64,000 bases of DNA from positions 112,156 to 176,155 of the forward strand of contig VTPC01090584.1 in NCBI GenBank assembly GCA_011009095.1, in the 5' to 3' direction. Below are positions 21,625-34,990 of the stretch, in pieces; the stretch's first letter is position 1; each line of letters starts with the position of its first letter. Below the pieces are notes generated by a model. That model saw nothing but the letters and a program-made list of their open reading frames with translations, was not told the DNA's origin and made no database searches. The stretch comes from Ignelater luminosus. Its lineage: Eukaryota > Arthropoda > Insecta > Coleoptera > Elateridae. Both the position numbers and the translations under genes were made by a program.

Positions 21625-24600
21625 TACTGTACTAAAAGACTTACTAGAGAATTTAGTACTACAATAATTTCAGGAACTCGTTTAGAACCATAAGTATGAC
21701 AGCTGAACTTTGTATAATTTGTTTTGCTTGTACCATTTTATTATCGTTTCGGTTGCGATATCTTCTTTATTTTTAATTTATCTGGTACTAGACTGGATTA
21801 CTCAACAATGCATCGTGCAAATGAATATCCAACTGAAGCCTAACATACTCTCAAATAGCTTTGCTTTTACAGTAAAGGTTTTGAATTCGAAACAGAAGAA
21901 AGGCAATTCCACTATTAATTAAAAATTAATTTTATGGTGTATTTAAAAGGGCTTTAACGAAAATAATTTTTTCAGACTTTAACTAGTCTTACTGGTCTTA
22001 TTTGTCATTAAATAATAGATAATTAAGTTTTACTGGTATACCAGCTAGAATTCCTTACGGCACAGAAAGTGTCTACTTATTGATTATCGTTAACAGATTT
22101 TTAATATCCAAGCTTTTTACGAAAACTGTCTATATAACTTCAAGTTTTTGCTGACGTTATCGCTTTTCTATAATATCTGGTTTTTATAAAAAAAAAACGG
22201 GGTTTTCCATGAACGAGACTAAGAGCTAGATCAAGGTCTAGGTTAGATATTGGTAAGTTTCTCAAAAGCAATCAATATTATCAGGGGACGTAAGTTCACA
22301 AAACTTTGATATTATATAAAACATTTTTCCTTTTTGCTTAAATGTCAACTAAAGCTTTCTAATAAAATAGAGATTCAATTAACGGCTAGTCTAGCTCATT
22401 TAATAGCCTTTATTTTTTGTACGCAACTGAAGATTTAAAGTTAGAAAAACCTCTTAATCCTTTAATCGGGAAAAATTCCACAAGCGATTTGTGTTATCAA
22501 TGGGAACTACCAAAACTAAAGTATCTCATTTTTTTCTAAACATTTTTCCGTTTTGGTGTCTACGTAATTTCGCCCAAATTACATCCCTTTTGTGTATACT
22601 ACTTTATATTTTATTTCGGCAATTTAACAAAATTACATAATAACACTAAAATAATACTTTCAGTGAGATTGTTTCTTTCTGAAAAAGCTAACCGACTCGG
22701 TAGCAATCGATGTTATGTTAAAAAGCAATCATCCTAGGAATATTTACTTATCAATCGTTTACAAGTCCAATAAAAGGTGTTTTCTGTAAAAAGAAATCGT
22801 TGTAATTCAAGAAAGCTTTAAATAACATTTTATTTATTATCTAAATCAAATCTATCTAATAAAAATTTGCTTTCAGTATTGTATGGCCTATTCAATGAAA
22901 ACAAACACCAAATGAACGTAATTTACTAGAGAAGAAAAAAAAATGTTAAATAATTCTCACATTCATGTTGTATGTTTTGTATTTTTATTTATGGTAATAC
23001 ACATTTGATAGCTATCTTAAGCGTGAATAAGCCTAACAAATGAGCATTTTGTCCTTTCAAAGAATAAAGAATCAAAAAAATTGTGAAAGAAAGTATATCT
23101 GCATAAAGATCATTATTTTCTCACTGTAAACCAACAACCCAATCTAGCTGTATTCGTACCCATTATTGAGCCATCATACACAAAAGCTTTCAGTTGAGGG
23201 ATGAAATCATTACTCTTCCGCAAAGAAGAGTAGTAACCAACCTACAGCAGCACATAATACACCACCAGGTGCGGTTAGCGCAAATATCTTTAAGAAAAGA
23301 CTGTTTGCTTTCTTATCCCCCAGGTCTTATTGTTTAGTTTCTCAGGTAAACCTCGGCGGCGTAGCATTGAATCGCTTAGGGGAAGCTAATGCGACCTGAC
23401 ATTATTTGATATCTTACATCTGCCGTTTTTGTTAAGTTCAATATTTGGACTACGTAGTTCAAATACTTTTAAAGTTTAATTACCGTAAAATATTGTAATA
23501 TTGGTAGCGCGCAGTTCTCTCTCACCCCTCTTGGTTTTGTAATGAATAAACACTCGTTTCAAGAAGGAAATATTACTTGAATTTTAATGCGGCGCGATTT
23601 CAATGGGGGAAATTTGAATCCAAAGGGTTTGTAATGTGCGTATATGTGTGTGTTTAATAACAACAACATGTTTGCTTATGTATATTAACCAAACAGCAAT
23701 TTCGTGGAAAATAATAGTCTTCAGCTATTGTTTCCTTCTCAATCTTCCCGGAAGTTAAAGACCTTTGTGACTAAACGACTATTTATTCAGCAACATTTTT
23801 TTATTACCTTATCTTCCGAGCGTAAATTGTTGCGTTTGTCACAAAATACAGTGGATCTCCTTCTGTCCTATTGTCTTAAAACAAAAAAATATTCCATTTA
23901 TATTCGTTCCGAATTTTTTAGGTTTTACTAACTCAGAAATATTTTATTGCTTTCTCTCCAACCGTAGAAGTGTCGCGAAAAGGCGGATACAAGCTTTTTA
24001 TTGTCAAAACCGTAATAAAATGGTTCCCATTGATCATTGATCTGTTTCTTGCGTTAGAAAAAGTGAATAAAGGAAATGTAATGGAAATTGAAATGTCCGT
24101 TGTTCTACTTAAATGTTCTATAAATAGATTTAATCATAATAAAAACAAAAATGTTTATTTCAGAAATTCCTGAAAAACTTTACACCTTTTACATTATTAT
24201 ACAAGAGCTGAAAGCAGCGGCAATTTTTCATTGAGAGATTGATGCCCTATAAGTAAACTTTCTTTTACGAACCTGTCAGTGTAAATACCAAAGCTTTCTC
24301 CTCTATACGTTTTAGTTTTGTTTGGTGATTTGTCGACGAATTTTACACATTTTTAACTTTCAAGCAGAATTTATTTTTTCCTTGCAATAATAACAAAAAA
24401 GTTTACACGAAAAAAACAAAATTTTTTCCTTTAAATTTATAATATTCAATATCTTTCTCCATATATTTAATATTACATATTCGCCACACAAATATTTCCA
24501 TTTCAGGCAGGCCTTTCATATACGACAGCTTTTATCGTATTCTTCCAATATTCTTAATAAACTAGGAAATATATACGTGCTATTCTTTTTTCACCGAAAA

Positions 24601-25157
24601 GAGCTTCATATAACTCGCACCCATTTCATTCTGAACTTGTAGGGAGGTGTTTTCTTTCACCCTTGAGGGATTTCCGCACAGAATTGTATTGAAGTTCCGA
24701 ATTGGTCACATGTGGATACAAGCGTCCCTCAATTTCGCGTATCAAGTAACTAAAGGGCAACTCGATGAACTCATTACGCTAACTATATATCCACTTTAAG
24801 TTTTTCAATTTGTATCGCTTTATTTATAGCATTTGCACGGGAAAAGTCACGGAATTCTCTCTGGTAGACGAGAAATTATTTCAGATAAACTGAAGAAACA
24901 ATTTTGCCTTTGTGTTTAGGTGTTGGCTGACTCCATAAGTACTTTCCGTTGGGTCTGTTTAATTATGAATCAAATCAAGTTTCATCAAAACGCAAATGAC
25001 TGTTTCGATTGTTCAAATCTACTGCAGCTGGTAATTAGTTGTTACTCTGCTGTAGCCAGCTTGTAGTTTGGTATGTACACACCAGCTAGTAATTTACTTA
25101 GAACAAATCTCACGAATAACAGAATTATAGTTTCAAAATCAGTACCTACAGCTTTTT
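21625..25157. other. AT-rich intergenic up to assembly gap
   Basis: Only 65-75 codon ORFs without motifs. 23200-23620 and 24600-25060 are more mixed in composition than their surroundings, but no coding frame or repeat is recognised. Confidence 0.45.
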
Positions 25158-25557
25158 NNNNNNNNNNNNNNNNNNNNNNNNNNNNNNNNNNNNNNNNNNN
25201 NNNNNNNNNNNNNNNNNNNNNNNNNNNNNNNNNNNNNNNNNNNNNNNNNNNNNNNNNNNNNNNNNNNNNNNNNNNNNNNNNNNNNNNNNNNNNNNNNNNN
25301 NNNNNNNNNNNNNNNNNNNNNNNNNNNNNNNNNNNNNNNNNNNNNNNNNNNNNNNNNNNNNNNNNNNNNNNNNNNNNNNNNNNNNNNNNNNNNNNNNNNN
25401 NNNNNNNNNNNNNNNNNNNNNNNNNNNNNNNNNNNNNNNNNNNNNNNNNNNNNNNNNNNNNNNNNNNNNNNNNNNNNNNNNNNNNNNNNNNNNNNNNNNN
25501 NNNNNNNNNNNNNNNNNNNNNNNNNNNNNNNNNNNNNNNNNNNNNNNNNNNNNNNNN
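25158..25557. other. Assembly gap (400 N)
   Basis: A run of N. It starts within one base of the end of the mariner coding region on the minus strand, so the 3' UTR and 3' inverted repeat of that mariner probably lie in it. Translations across it are meaningless. Confidence 0.99.
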
Positions 25558-26521
25558 ATTTCTCTACATAGTCCCCTTTTACGTCTATACACTTGATCCA
25601 TCGATGCTCCAACTTTTTGATCTTCTCCAGAAAATACGCTGTCTGAAAGTCCGCAAAATACGTGTTTACTTCATCATTGCTCGTGAATTTCTTTCCTCTA
25701 AGCCATGTTTTTATGTTTGGAAAGAGAAAGTAGTCGCTCGGGGCCAGATCTAAACAATGCGGGGCGTGGGGGACTAACTCGAAGCCAAGTTCATGAATTT
25801 CGGCCATCGCAATCATTGACGTTTGAGTCATCGCATTGTCATGATGAAAGAGGACTGTTTTCCTCTGCATTTGAGGTTGTTTCGACTGGATTTTTTTTCC
25901 AATACAATACAATCCTGTTATTGTTTTTCCTTTCTGCAAACAGTCCATGAACAAATCCCAAAACAACCGTCGCCATTAGCTTCCCGGGCGATAGCACCGT
26001 CTTCGCCTTCTTCGGAGCAGGTTCACTTGTTGAAGTCCACTGTTTGGTCTCTGGTGTGTAATAATGGACCTATGTTTCATCAACAGTTACAAATCGCCGC
26101 AAAAAGGTCATTGAATTACGCTTAAATCGATCCAACAGCTTCTTTGAGATGTTCATGCGCACGCGTTTTTGGTCAAATGTCAACAAGGGCGGCACTCATT
26201 GCGCGGACAGCTTCCTCATGTGCACATCTTCACGTAATATTTTAAAAACGCGTTCTGTTGATATGCCTTATTTTCATTCGACGATCTTCTAACACGATTT
26301 TATAGACTTTCTCGATGATATCCCCAACGGTAGCTGTTTTTAGCCTTCCCGGACGCTCTTCATCACACACACTCGTACGGCCACGTTTGAACTCTGCCAC
26401 CCAGTTTTGTACGGTGGTGAACGAAGAGGCAGACAGCGTCCAACTCGGCTTTTATTTCCGTTGGAATTTGATCCTTCAAACGCAAGAGTTTTATAATTGA
26501 ACGATATTCGACTAGCTTCAT
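25558..26521 (-). pseudogene. Mariner (DD34D) transposase relic, 3' end in gap
   Basis: Minus strand. It starts at the ATG at 26521 with MKLVEYRSIIKLLRLKDQ, then WVAEFKRGRTS in fragments, ETKQ-TVDFNK (about 26040) and KTITGLYC. HHDNA (about 25850) and HCLDLAPSDYFLFPN carry the second and third catalytic acids with 34 residues between them. The C-terminus reads LEHRWIKCI then GDYVEK, and the stop codon is cut by the gap. Multiple frameshifts and stops in the first two thirds leave no usable first catalytic motif. It resembles the element at 63.4 kb more than the one at 82-1392. I saw no inverted repeat on the right side. Confidence 0.9.
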
Positions 26522-27409
26522 GTTTACAAATCACTGAAATCGACTGACACGAATGACTGTCAAACAAAAACTACTCTTCCAAAATGGTTGACATTTTCAG
26601 CAGTGCCATCTGAAGGATAAACTATCGTAACTATAAAAGCATTTTGACCTGTGGCACCATCTTCACGCTCAGGCTAAGCACCTTCGTATTTTTGTAATAC
26701 ACATCATTTGTTTTACGCCGCATAAATACTGTTCATCAGAATTGCACGTTGTCCTTTTGATACCCTACACTACATGGTAATTCTTACAGCAAAATTCCTT
26801 TTCTGTACAAGCCATCGGTTTTTTCTACATTTGTACCTTGAATCTGCTGTCGTTTTTTAAAGATATATAAGATCAACTGTTCTTTTATAAATATCTCATC
26901 TTCTTTTAATTTTTGTGTTTTACTTCTTCCGTGGTGTCGGTAGTTTGACAACGTTTTGTTAACCTCAGTTTTAGAACTTGATTTTTGCTAAACAAAATCA
27001 TTCGTAAAGATGCACTTAGAAATTGCTGAAATCGTTCTGTAAGAAAAAATCACTTAATATACCACTGAACATTTTATTCTCAAGCCCACCCATTCCCAAC
27101 TGTAAGATCTTTTGATTAATCCAAGTCTTGTAATTTCAAATTAGCTCGACCTTAACACAAAGACTTCTCACCTTGTAATATAGGCTCATCTCGCGTACTC
27201 TGATATCAGTTGACCACACTACTGTCTTTTCCAAGATGTTTCACTCGTATTGCACCATATGGACCAAAAGTGATGAGGGATCACATTTCATAAATATCAC
27301 AATAAATGCCCGATCTACCACAAACTATTCTTCTATCAAAGACTAGACATTCTTGCAGACTACCCAACCACATTTTCACTTTTTCCTTCTATATTTTGAT
27401 ATTAAGTTA

Positions 27410-28320
27410 AAATTCTAGAATTTTTACCTGATAATAATAGGAAACGGGTTCTTCTATGAGTTGTTTGATAATAAATGAGTCAAAGGTGTCAACCGCCTTG
27501 ACAGTTGCGTTTATAACCACTTCTTGGCTAGTTGTTTAAGAGTTAACAACTACCAAACGTGTTAGTGTGGTAACCAAACAGCCCATACAACGATTACTTC
27601 GTCCTTTTCTAATATGTAGAACCGCCTCAATAGATCTCGGATCGTTGTTTTAAGACAGTTAACTACTGTTGGTGTTGATATGGTAGCCTGTGAGCATCTG
27701 CTAGTCTTATACATAAATTGCGACTATACTCCACGGATTAAACTTGAACTGGGCTATCAAAAGGCTACTAAGAAGTTTTATCTTTCAAAGGATCGTTTTC
27801 TATAGATATCATTTTTTCTTCGGTGACAGACCTTTGTTAAAATTTGAAACCAGATAGTATGTGCTTGAAGCTGGGTCTGAACCATACAAGGATGCCCTAG
27901 TTTCTGCAACCATGCTTTGATCATAATTAACTCGCAATCTTGCCATGCAACTCTTTTGCGTTTTCTTTTATCACCTAATGTCTTTCGGTATGTTCAGCAT
28001 TTCCTATGGAGTGTTGTCCCGACTAGAAAACAACATTGAACAATCAAGTTTGATGGTGCAGAGTCAGGGATGTCTTCAACAAATCTTTCTGTTTTTGTTT
28101 CATAAAGAAGTTTACCACTGCATGTTACTGAATTGTATGCTAACGTCATAGAAAAATGAGTTTTGAAAAACTCCTTCTATGCATTTTAGATTAGACAGAT
28201 ACCTACACCATAGTTTCAGATCTACTACAAAGTTAGTGCAACTCTTCGTTTGAGGACACCCCACGCTTAAATAGACTAATTTTTTTATATGTACAGATCT
28301 CTCAAAACAAATTTTCACAG
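27410..28320 (-). pseudogene. Possible unrecognised coding relic
   Basis: On the minus strand several frames give unusually gene-like text: KLLYETKTERFVEDIPD (about 28100-28050), MARLRVNYDQSMVAETRASL (about 27942-27883), and TVKAVDTFDSFIIKQLIEEP (about 27506-27447). They are in different frames with stops between. I do not recognise a family, and chance cannot be excluded. A loose repeat of about 45 bp occurs at about 27530 and 27643. Confidence 0.2.
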
Positions 28321-30760
28321 TTAGATTTATTTTATCGGGAATTATCTAAAAGACACTTTGCATTATTCCCAATAAAGGGATAATTTCACAACAAAAGTTG
28401 ATTTTTTGGCCAAAAATACATTGATAATGGCGTTAGCATCCTTTTGATCAAATATGTAAAGTACAAAACTCGACTACTTTTCGCATTAGGGTATCGGATA
28501 TGTGAGTGTCAATGACGTAACTTTGAACTTGAGAGTTACAGCCATAAAGTCCCGGATTCTAAGGCGTTTCTTCAATAAGGATTTGTAATAAACCAAAAAG
28601 AGTATGTCTCATTGAAAGTCACTTTCATCTCATCTCCGATATAGATCTCATATAGCGCTTGCTCCAAGATTCTAAATTAGTCACCCAAGCTGTTGCACTG
28701 TTATCGAAAGTCATCGATCATTGAACGCAGGAGAAACCTTCTTTTAGTTACCTACAAGCAGAGAGAAATAAACATTATGAGATATTATATGAATTCTGAA
28801 AACTTGAGAGATCTTAGCCGAACCAAATATGTTTGTTCAAGCAGACGAACAAATGATCAAGTGGTAGTAATTTTGCCTGACTAAATTATTTCACCAAAAG
28901 CCCGTAAAATCTCAGAGGTAAGCAAACTATATGATCTTCAAAATGACATTTTTTAGCTAAGTGTGTTCTTTCTTCTTTATTGCCTTGATTTGTTAGTAAC
29001 TTCCTGATACTAAAAAGTGATCAAATATGTTTTGTTTGCCTTCCTGTGCGACTTTGAGTCCGTGCGAACTAGGTGTTACTTCTACACCTCCATATTTCTA
29101 AAGATTCTGTGGGCATCCATTTTGTGGGGATTTCCAGATTCTTATAAGTTCCAAGGTTCTTATTGATATTCGTGTTTTTATAGGGCTCTGCGTTGTTGCT
29201 ACATCCTATGTTCTTACAGACTTCCAGGAGGCTTGCAAATTTGAGAAATTTTGGAGAACTTTATATATACACAATTTCTAAAGCTTCATGTTTATAATTT
29301 TTTATTATATCAAATATTTATTAAGAATTTACAATTTAGACATTAAAGGCTCAACCTAAGGAATAAGTTTTAGATCTCAATTGTGTCTCTCTGTCGTTGA
29401 TAGATTGTGAAAATTAATACATTGTTTGTTGGGATAGTCTCCATCAATTTAGAAGAATATCATAAAAAACTATAAAAGCACAATGACGTCTTAGATTCGT
29501 TGTTTCATTGTCATTCCTGCATCTATGCAACTTGTTCCTGTTAATTCTCTATACTCAACTCAGCATGAATAAACGCACAAGTCAATCAGGTCGAGTTCTA
29601 GCCTGTTTTTAAACCTTTAAACGCGAAAGAATAAAATTGAACACTTGCAGAATGCCTCGGCGTCGACAATGTTTGTAGCACAATTTGGCTGTAGTTTTCT
29701 CTGAGGTATGGGATATTCTTTAAGTTCGCGCATGAAGAACAAGATCACGATACTTGGTCTAGATTTTAGAACATCCAAAACGAAGAAACTGTCGTGCTGG
29801 CATTATCTACATCACGATTTGTTTTATCTGCAAGAGAGTAACTCAGCGATATTAAGACAATCACTATTTGGTTTTTTCTGGTATGTTTTTGTATCACATG
29901 AAGTATGGCTCACGCTATACAGTGTGGATGGATCTGTTTTGCCATTGCACAAATACATAAGAGCAAGAGAAAGGAAATAATATTTTACATGAGTAGAAAT
30001 GAGATGGCACGTATCAGCAAAGTTCTACTGGCCAACTCATTACCATATTTATCCGTAAACAACCTGTCATAAATAACCTCTCTTTATCCTAATGACATTA
30101 CTAGAGTAGCCCAGCTATTTACTGAACTTCTATAAGTAAATTTAAAAAATCCAGTCTGTATATTAAGGAATAACTCAGAATGTTTAATTTGAAAACCTCG
30201 AAAGAAGTGTAATGCAATGTATAATAAAGTCATGCAGTTGAAACTTCTTCAACGCTTTTTCAAGGATGAAGATCAAATCCAAACTTTGGGAACTTTTTAT
30301 AACAAACAATACAATCACGGGTTTACACCCCTATTGTGCTATGTTGCAATTAGAAACGAGCCAGATAAGCTAAACTATCAAAATGAAAAAAAAGTTGGTA
30401 TGTAATGCTTTTATAAAAGACAGTGTAGAGTTTAGAATAATTCTAGAATGTAGAGCTTAACTGTTACGTACAATTATCCTTGGAAAAACTTTTGAAATTT
30501 TTATAAATTATGACAGTTTGATGTGTACGTTAATCGTTGAAACACCCTGTACGATGTTACGAAAGGTTATATTTATCATAAAATCAAATTGAAAGAGTAT
30601 TGATGCTTTAAGATGATAAAATCATTTTGAAAAATTTATTTTTACGTCGTTGTCTTTAAGTAGCAAGTAGAAGTTTGAAAATAAATTTTCTATTAGCCAC
30701 TATAAATTTATAGATCCTATGCCATCTTACATTCTAATAAATTATTTATTTTCTTTTCAG

Positions 30761-30795
30761 AACCTTTACTCTTACGAAGGAAGATTCTAGAGAGG
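30761..30795 (+). other. Candidate 35-bp mini-exon
   Basis: A good acceptor (pyrimidine run then TTCTTTTCAG ending at 30760) and a consensus donor GTAAGT (30796-30801) enclose 35 bp. No neighbouring exon is recognised, so this is only a splice-site pairing. Confidence 0.15.
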
Positions 30796-33700
30796 GTAAG
30801 TTTTAAAGTTTTATGTATGATTTATTTCATTATTATATTTAAGACAGAATCATTTAACATTAAGTGGTTCAGCTGATGTTAATGGAATATTATTCAATTG
30901 AAAAGTAAAAGATAATGCGTACGCCTAACAAGGAAGCAACTGTATAACACCATTCTAGGTAACAATCCTAACTGGATATCCTAAACTGTATTCATCACTG
31001 ATTTGTAATTTTATTGTAGATAGAAGTCTTCTGGGTTCTAAAATCAAATCACTGGTTCCGTTAGATGGCAGTTGATAATTTAATTCTCGATTCACAGTCG
31101 AGATTTCTTAATTATATAATATTAGAATTTTTCAAACTTCGTAGGCCCTTTCTGTTTACCGAATAGAATTCTCGTAAATTCCAAATCTAAAAATGCTATG
31201 TACATTTAGAATCACATTTTTCAAACCTTTGATGTATCCTAGTACATCCTCTGCATCAAATAAGCATTGCAGGTCGTTCAATAAATACGCTGAACATGTC
31301 TCTTCAAACGCAGAGTTCACTATCTGTGTGTGTGGGTGTATTTTTTATTTTGTACTATAGATGCGTCGAATGTAGGTTAATACACGGTGCAGCCACGGTA
31401 GTTTACCCATAAAAAATTTATCGGATAAGTGACGACGTCACTATCGAAGGTCTTTACTCCATGCTGATGGTCCACTTCCTTTGTCATTGTATTCTGTGTT
31501 GGTAAACGCAGTGGCCTGGGTAAACTTTCAGTAAAGTGAGCTTTATTTATATTGTATGTCGATTTGTTTGGCTTTAGCTCCGACGTCGACAAATTTATTT
31601 GGAATTTTATTAGTTACCCTGAAAATTTCATTTCTTTCAGAGTAAACAGAAGCAGCAGCTTGGTCTACAAACTGATATATGGCAACTGCAACAAAATTAA
31701 GTTTCTAGAGAATTAATAATTAAACGTTTTTAATTTCGGAAAAGAGGGATAAAATTTATTTTTTTTCATTTATAGTCACCACAACCTCGTAAATTCTCGA
31801 ACAAGCCATTGAATCCTAACCGAATTCAACACAACACACATTTAATTTTCGGCAATAAATTTCTGGTTAAATAGAGAACCACAGAAGCAGTAATTCTCTT
31901 CCAGGCGCAGCTTGCTTGATTTGCTGAATTAAAACTCCCCGCAAGTTGCATCATTAGGGGTCACTTGTTATATACGAACGCTTCTTCTATACTTCTTCGA
32001 TTTGTTTCAATTTTTATAAAAGCAGAAATCAGACACGAGAGAAGTATCCACAATATCAAACCTTAATTGTGAGATGCTTCATATTGGTACAATTAAACAA
32101 AGTACCGAGTTAATTTGAAGTAAACAAGGGTTTAATCTGCGTTTGTTTGCGTGGGGTGGAATCGGGTCTGCTTGCCTAACCTGGCATTCACCTGGAAATA
32201 TTTTTCCCATCTCACTGCAAGAAAAATTATACACTTAATAATGAAAAAATTAAAACCTCTAGTAGCTGCAATAAAATATAACTTGAAGTTCAGGATTTAT
32301 ATAATTTCGAATATTACTTCTGCATGTGGTAGTAATATTTAGCAATTGTCAGCGTTCCTGAGTTAACTGGACAGGTTACGTGCCTAACATTGTATAGTGT
32401 TCCCTCAAGATTAAATTTCTGTTCAAAATCTTTCTTTTTTTTGATAAATAACACAAAAAAGGGCCTTTAATTTTCAAAGATGTATCTAGAAAGGTAACAT
32501 TCTGATTTTATGGAGTACATTAATGAAAGCAGTTATTAAAGCGCTTGAAGTTTAATGTGGTAATTAATAACTTGTATGATTTGAATGCTAATGAACTATT
32601 CGGAGACTAACAATAACATCAAGGATTCACACTAGCGGTAATCAAAGCATTCTCTAGCACCGCATCAACACAACCATTGAAGAAGTTGGTACACCTAACA
32701 ACTTTAGATTGATTTGAAATCCCATACAAATATTTACATCCTAGAACCAAGATGAAACAGCAACACATACAAACACTTTCGACACTAATGTAGTAATACC
32801 GAAAAAGTCAATCTAGTATAATGCTGGCAATACAATAAGCGCAATTCATTAGGCCTCATTCAAAGGATAAAACTGTCTGACTCACCCAAGCAATCAACTG
32901 GAGGTTCAATTGCAGGCTTCTCAAGAAAACTTGAATATTAGTCGAAAGTCTAAGAATCTGTACACTGATGAGTATGTCTGTGTAAAGCAGAATGCGTAGC
33001 TAACAAGAAACATACTCGGTGGCGCAAAAAAGGTATCAGAGTTTTCCCCTAGTGTGGTTTAACACAGTCAGAAAACATTTTGCTCGCTACTCTCAATAGA
33101 CGTCAACTGTAAAGCTACTTTACTAAACAATAACACCAAACAAAACTGAAAACTAAAAAGAAAATCATGACAGCTCAAAGTTACCAACAGTTACAAAGGA
33201 TGCAGTTTTGAAGCTGAAGTACACAGCCGTCGCCGAATAGTTCGAATCTACTGTTTATGCAGGATGAGAAACGCTACACCCTACTACTGAAGTCTTTGGC
33301 TTTGGTTAATACTAAATAAGTAGTTCACTGAATATGGAACGGATTGTCTACTCTATACAGTCCGGACAACCAGCATATGATTTTGATTGATGGCATTATT
33401 AATTGAGTTTTATTCCAGAGTCTACACTTTCATCGCATCAAACGGAAAGATGTTTGAAAATCTTGTGTATTGAATTTTTTACTTTTGTTTCTTCTTCTTC
33501 TACTACTACTTCTTCCTAATATCTATATTTTACTCCACCCAGTATTTACGACAATGAAGAACAATGTAACACTGGAAGAGAGGAATGTAGTTTGTTGGCT
33601 ATAAAGAAATGAAGGTTTCTAAAATAGAAAAAAAGCCTGATTTCAAATAACATGGCAATAGCAAAAATACTCGGATGTTGTCAGTGAATGGGAGCTTTGT

Positions 33701-33849
33701 TGAACCCATCGTTTTTTTTTTAGCAAAATGTACATTTGTTTATGGTTGAAGCGATCCTAGACACAAGGTTGTAGTAATTCCAATGCACGCCGTGGTTCAT
33801 TTCAAGAGTCTTTGCTCTTTCTTTGTTTTGTTGGTTTAAGAGTCCCTAA

Positions 33850-34990
33850 TAATAATTTTTACTCTACCTTCTATGTCCTGTAGTGAATGATTTTGTAGGA
33901 TGGTTTAGTGTGGGGGCTAGGTGTCTGCCCTCTGTTTTTTAATTGTCGGAGTGGACGTTGTGGTCGTTTTTGTTCGCGTTTGTTTAGGTTAAATGGTCGA
34001 GGTTCGTTATAGTCTTAGTCGAGTTGTCGTGTTTATTTCAGTGAGTTGAGAAGTTCTGGAAGTAGTTGTAGAAAAGCTGTTGAGATGTCTTTTTGTTGAT
34101 AGCGTCTATTGCAAGAGATAGTAGTTGTTATAGTAAATGTGGGTTGCTGGTGTAAACAGCATTGCCCAGTAGCTGGTGTAGAAGGGCTGGGTTTTCGTTT
34201 TGCATCGTCGGTTGAGTGGATGTGGAAGGTCTTGCAACTGCACTTGGAGATTTGACTGCAGTGGCATAGGTTTTTGGGTGTGTTAAGTCTGCTGTCTCGG
34301 AGATCATGGAGTTGTATGTGGAGGATGGAGTGAGATTTTGGACTGACAGGGAGGTTGGTAGCGGGACGGTGGTATCTTGGGGAAGCAAGGGCTGCCACGA
34401 TAGCTGGCTGGGTGATTGCCCATACAGTTGGCGCATGTCGCATGTTGTTTAGGTTTCTGGCATGCTGTCGTGTGATGATTTTCACCGCATTTTACACAGC
34501 GCGACTCAGAGTGGCAGCCTCGCTGTGTGTGCCGGAATCTTTTTTCTTGTTAGACGTTTCTATCTTTACCGTTAGAGATAGTACAGTTTTGATGTTCCAA
34601 ATGTCTTTATAATTTCCAGTTCTATCTAAGAGCGCTAGGACCAGGGGGATTAGGCGTTTTTCTTTTCCTACATGTAATCGGGTTATTGTCTTTATCGGAT
34701 AGCCTTGCGTTTGTAAGTAATGTCGTCGGTGGCGATCCCCTCCGGGATGCCTCGTAGTACAACTCGTAGTAGTTTGTCTTCTTTTAGTTGGGAGGCGTAA
34801 AAGGATACCCTGTCGTTGTCGAGAAAGTGCATCATACTTCGGTAATCCTTCACGATGACGGGTTGCACACTGATGCTGTCGGGAAGGTTTTTAGCTTTTG
34901 AAAAGTTGATTTTGAGGCGAATAAACTCGCTGGAGAGGGTTGTCCATTTATGTTTGTTCTTTATGATTATGGGAGGTATTTAAACTTTTT
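33850..34990 (-). pseudogene. Jockey-like LINE ORF1 (Gag-like) relic
   Basis: On the minus strand the first block (about 34979-34710) reads IPPIIIKNKHKWTTL, then VQPVIVKDYRSMMHFL, YASQLKEDKLLRVVLRGIP: the PRE_C2HC domain found before zinc knuckles in jockey-type ORF1 proteins. After one frame change come KTITRLHVGKEKRLIPLVLA and then CCHC knuckles: CVKCGENHHTTAC (about 34500-34460) and CANCMGNHPASYRGSPC. A TYATAVKSPSA tail with a Ser/Pro/Thr-rich end follows to about 34128. ORF1 proteins of this type bind element RNA. There are at least three frameshifts. ORF2 is not seen, so the copy is truncated or interrupted near 33.85 kb. Confidence 0.8.

Larger units (their letters stand above)
26522..33849. 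other. AT-rich stretch, no recognised gene
   Basis: Short ORFs only. Coding-like but unrecognised minus-strand text lies at about 27410-28320 (listed separately), and one candidate mini-exon lies at 30761-30795. A single transposon-like end, ACACCCTGTA, occurs near 30543-30552 without a partner. Confidence 0.4.

Noticed and set aside
25073..25753. Long ORF across the first gap
   Set aside because: Made of N; no coding evidence.
30530..30560. Single ACACCCTGTA transposon-like end
   Set aside because: No inverted partner found within reasonable distance.
33540..33700. Helix-turn-helix transposase start (VTLEERNVV)
   Set aside because: Too short and followed by unrelated text.
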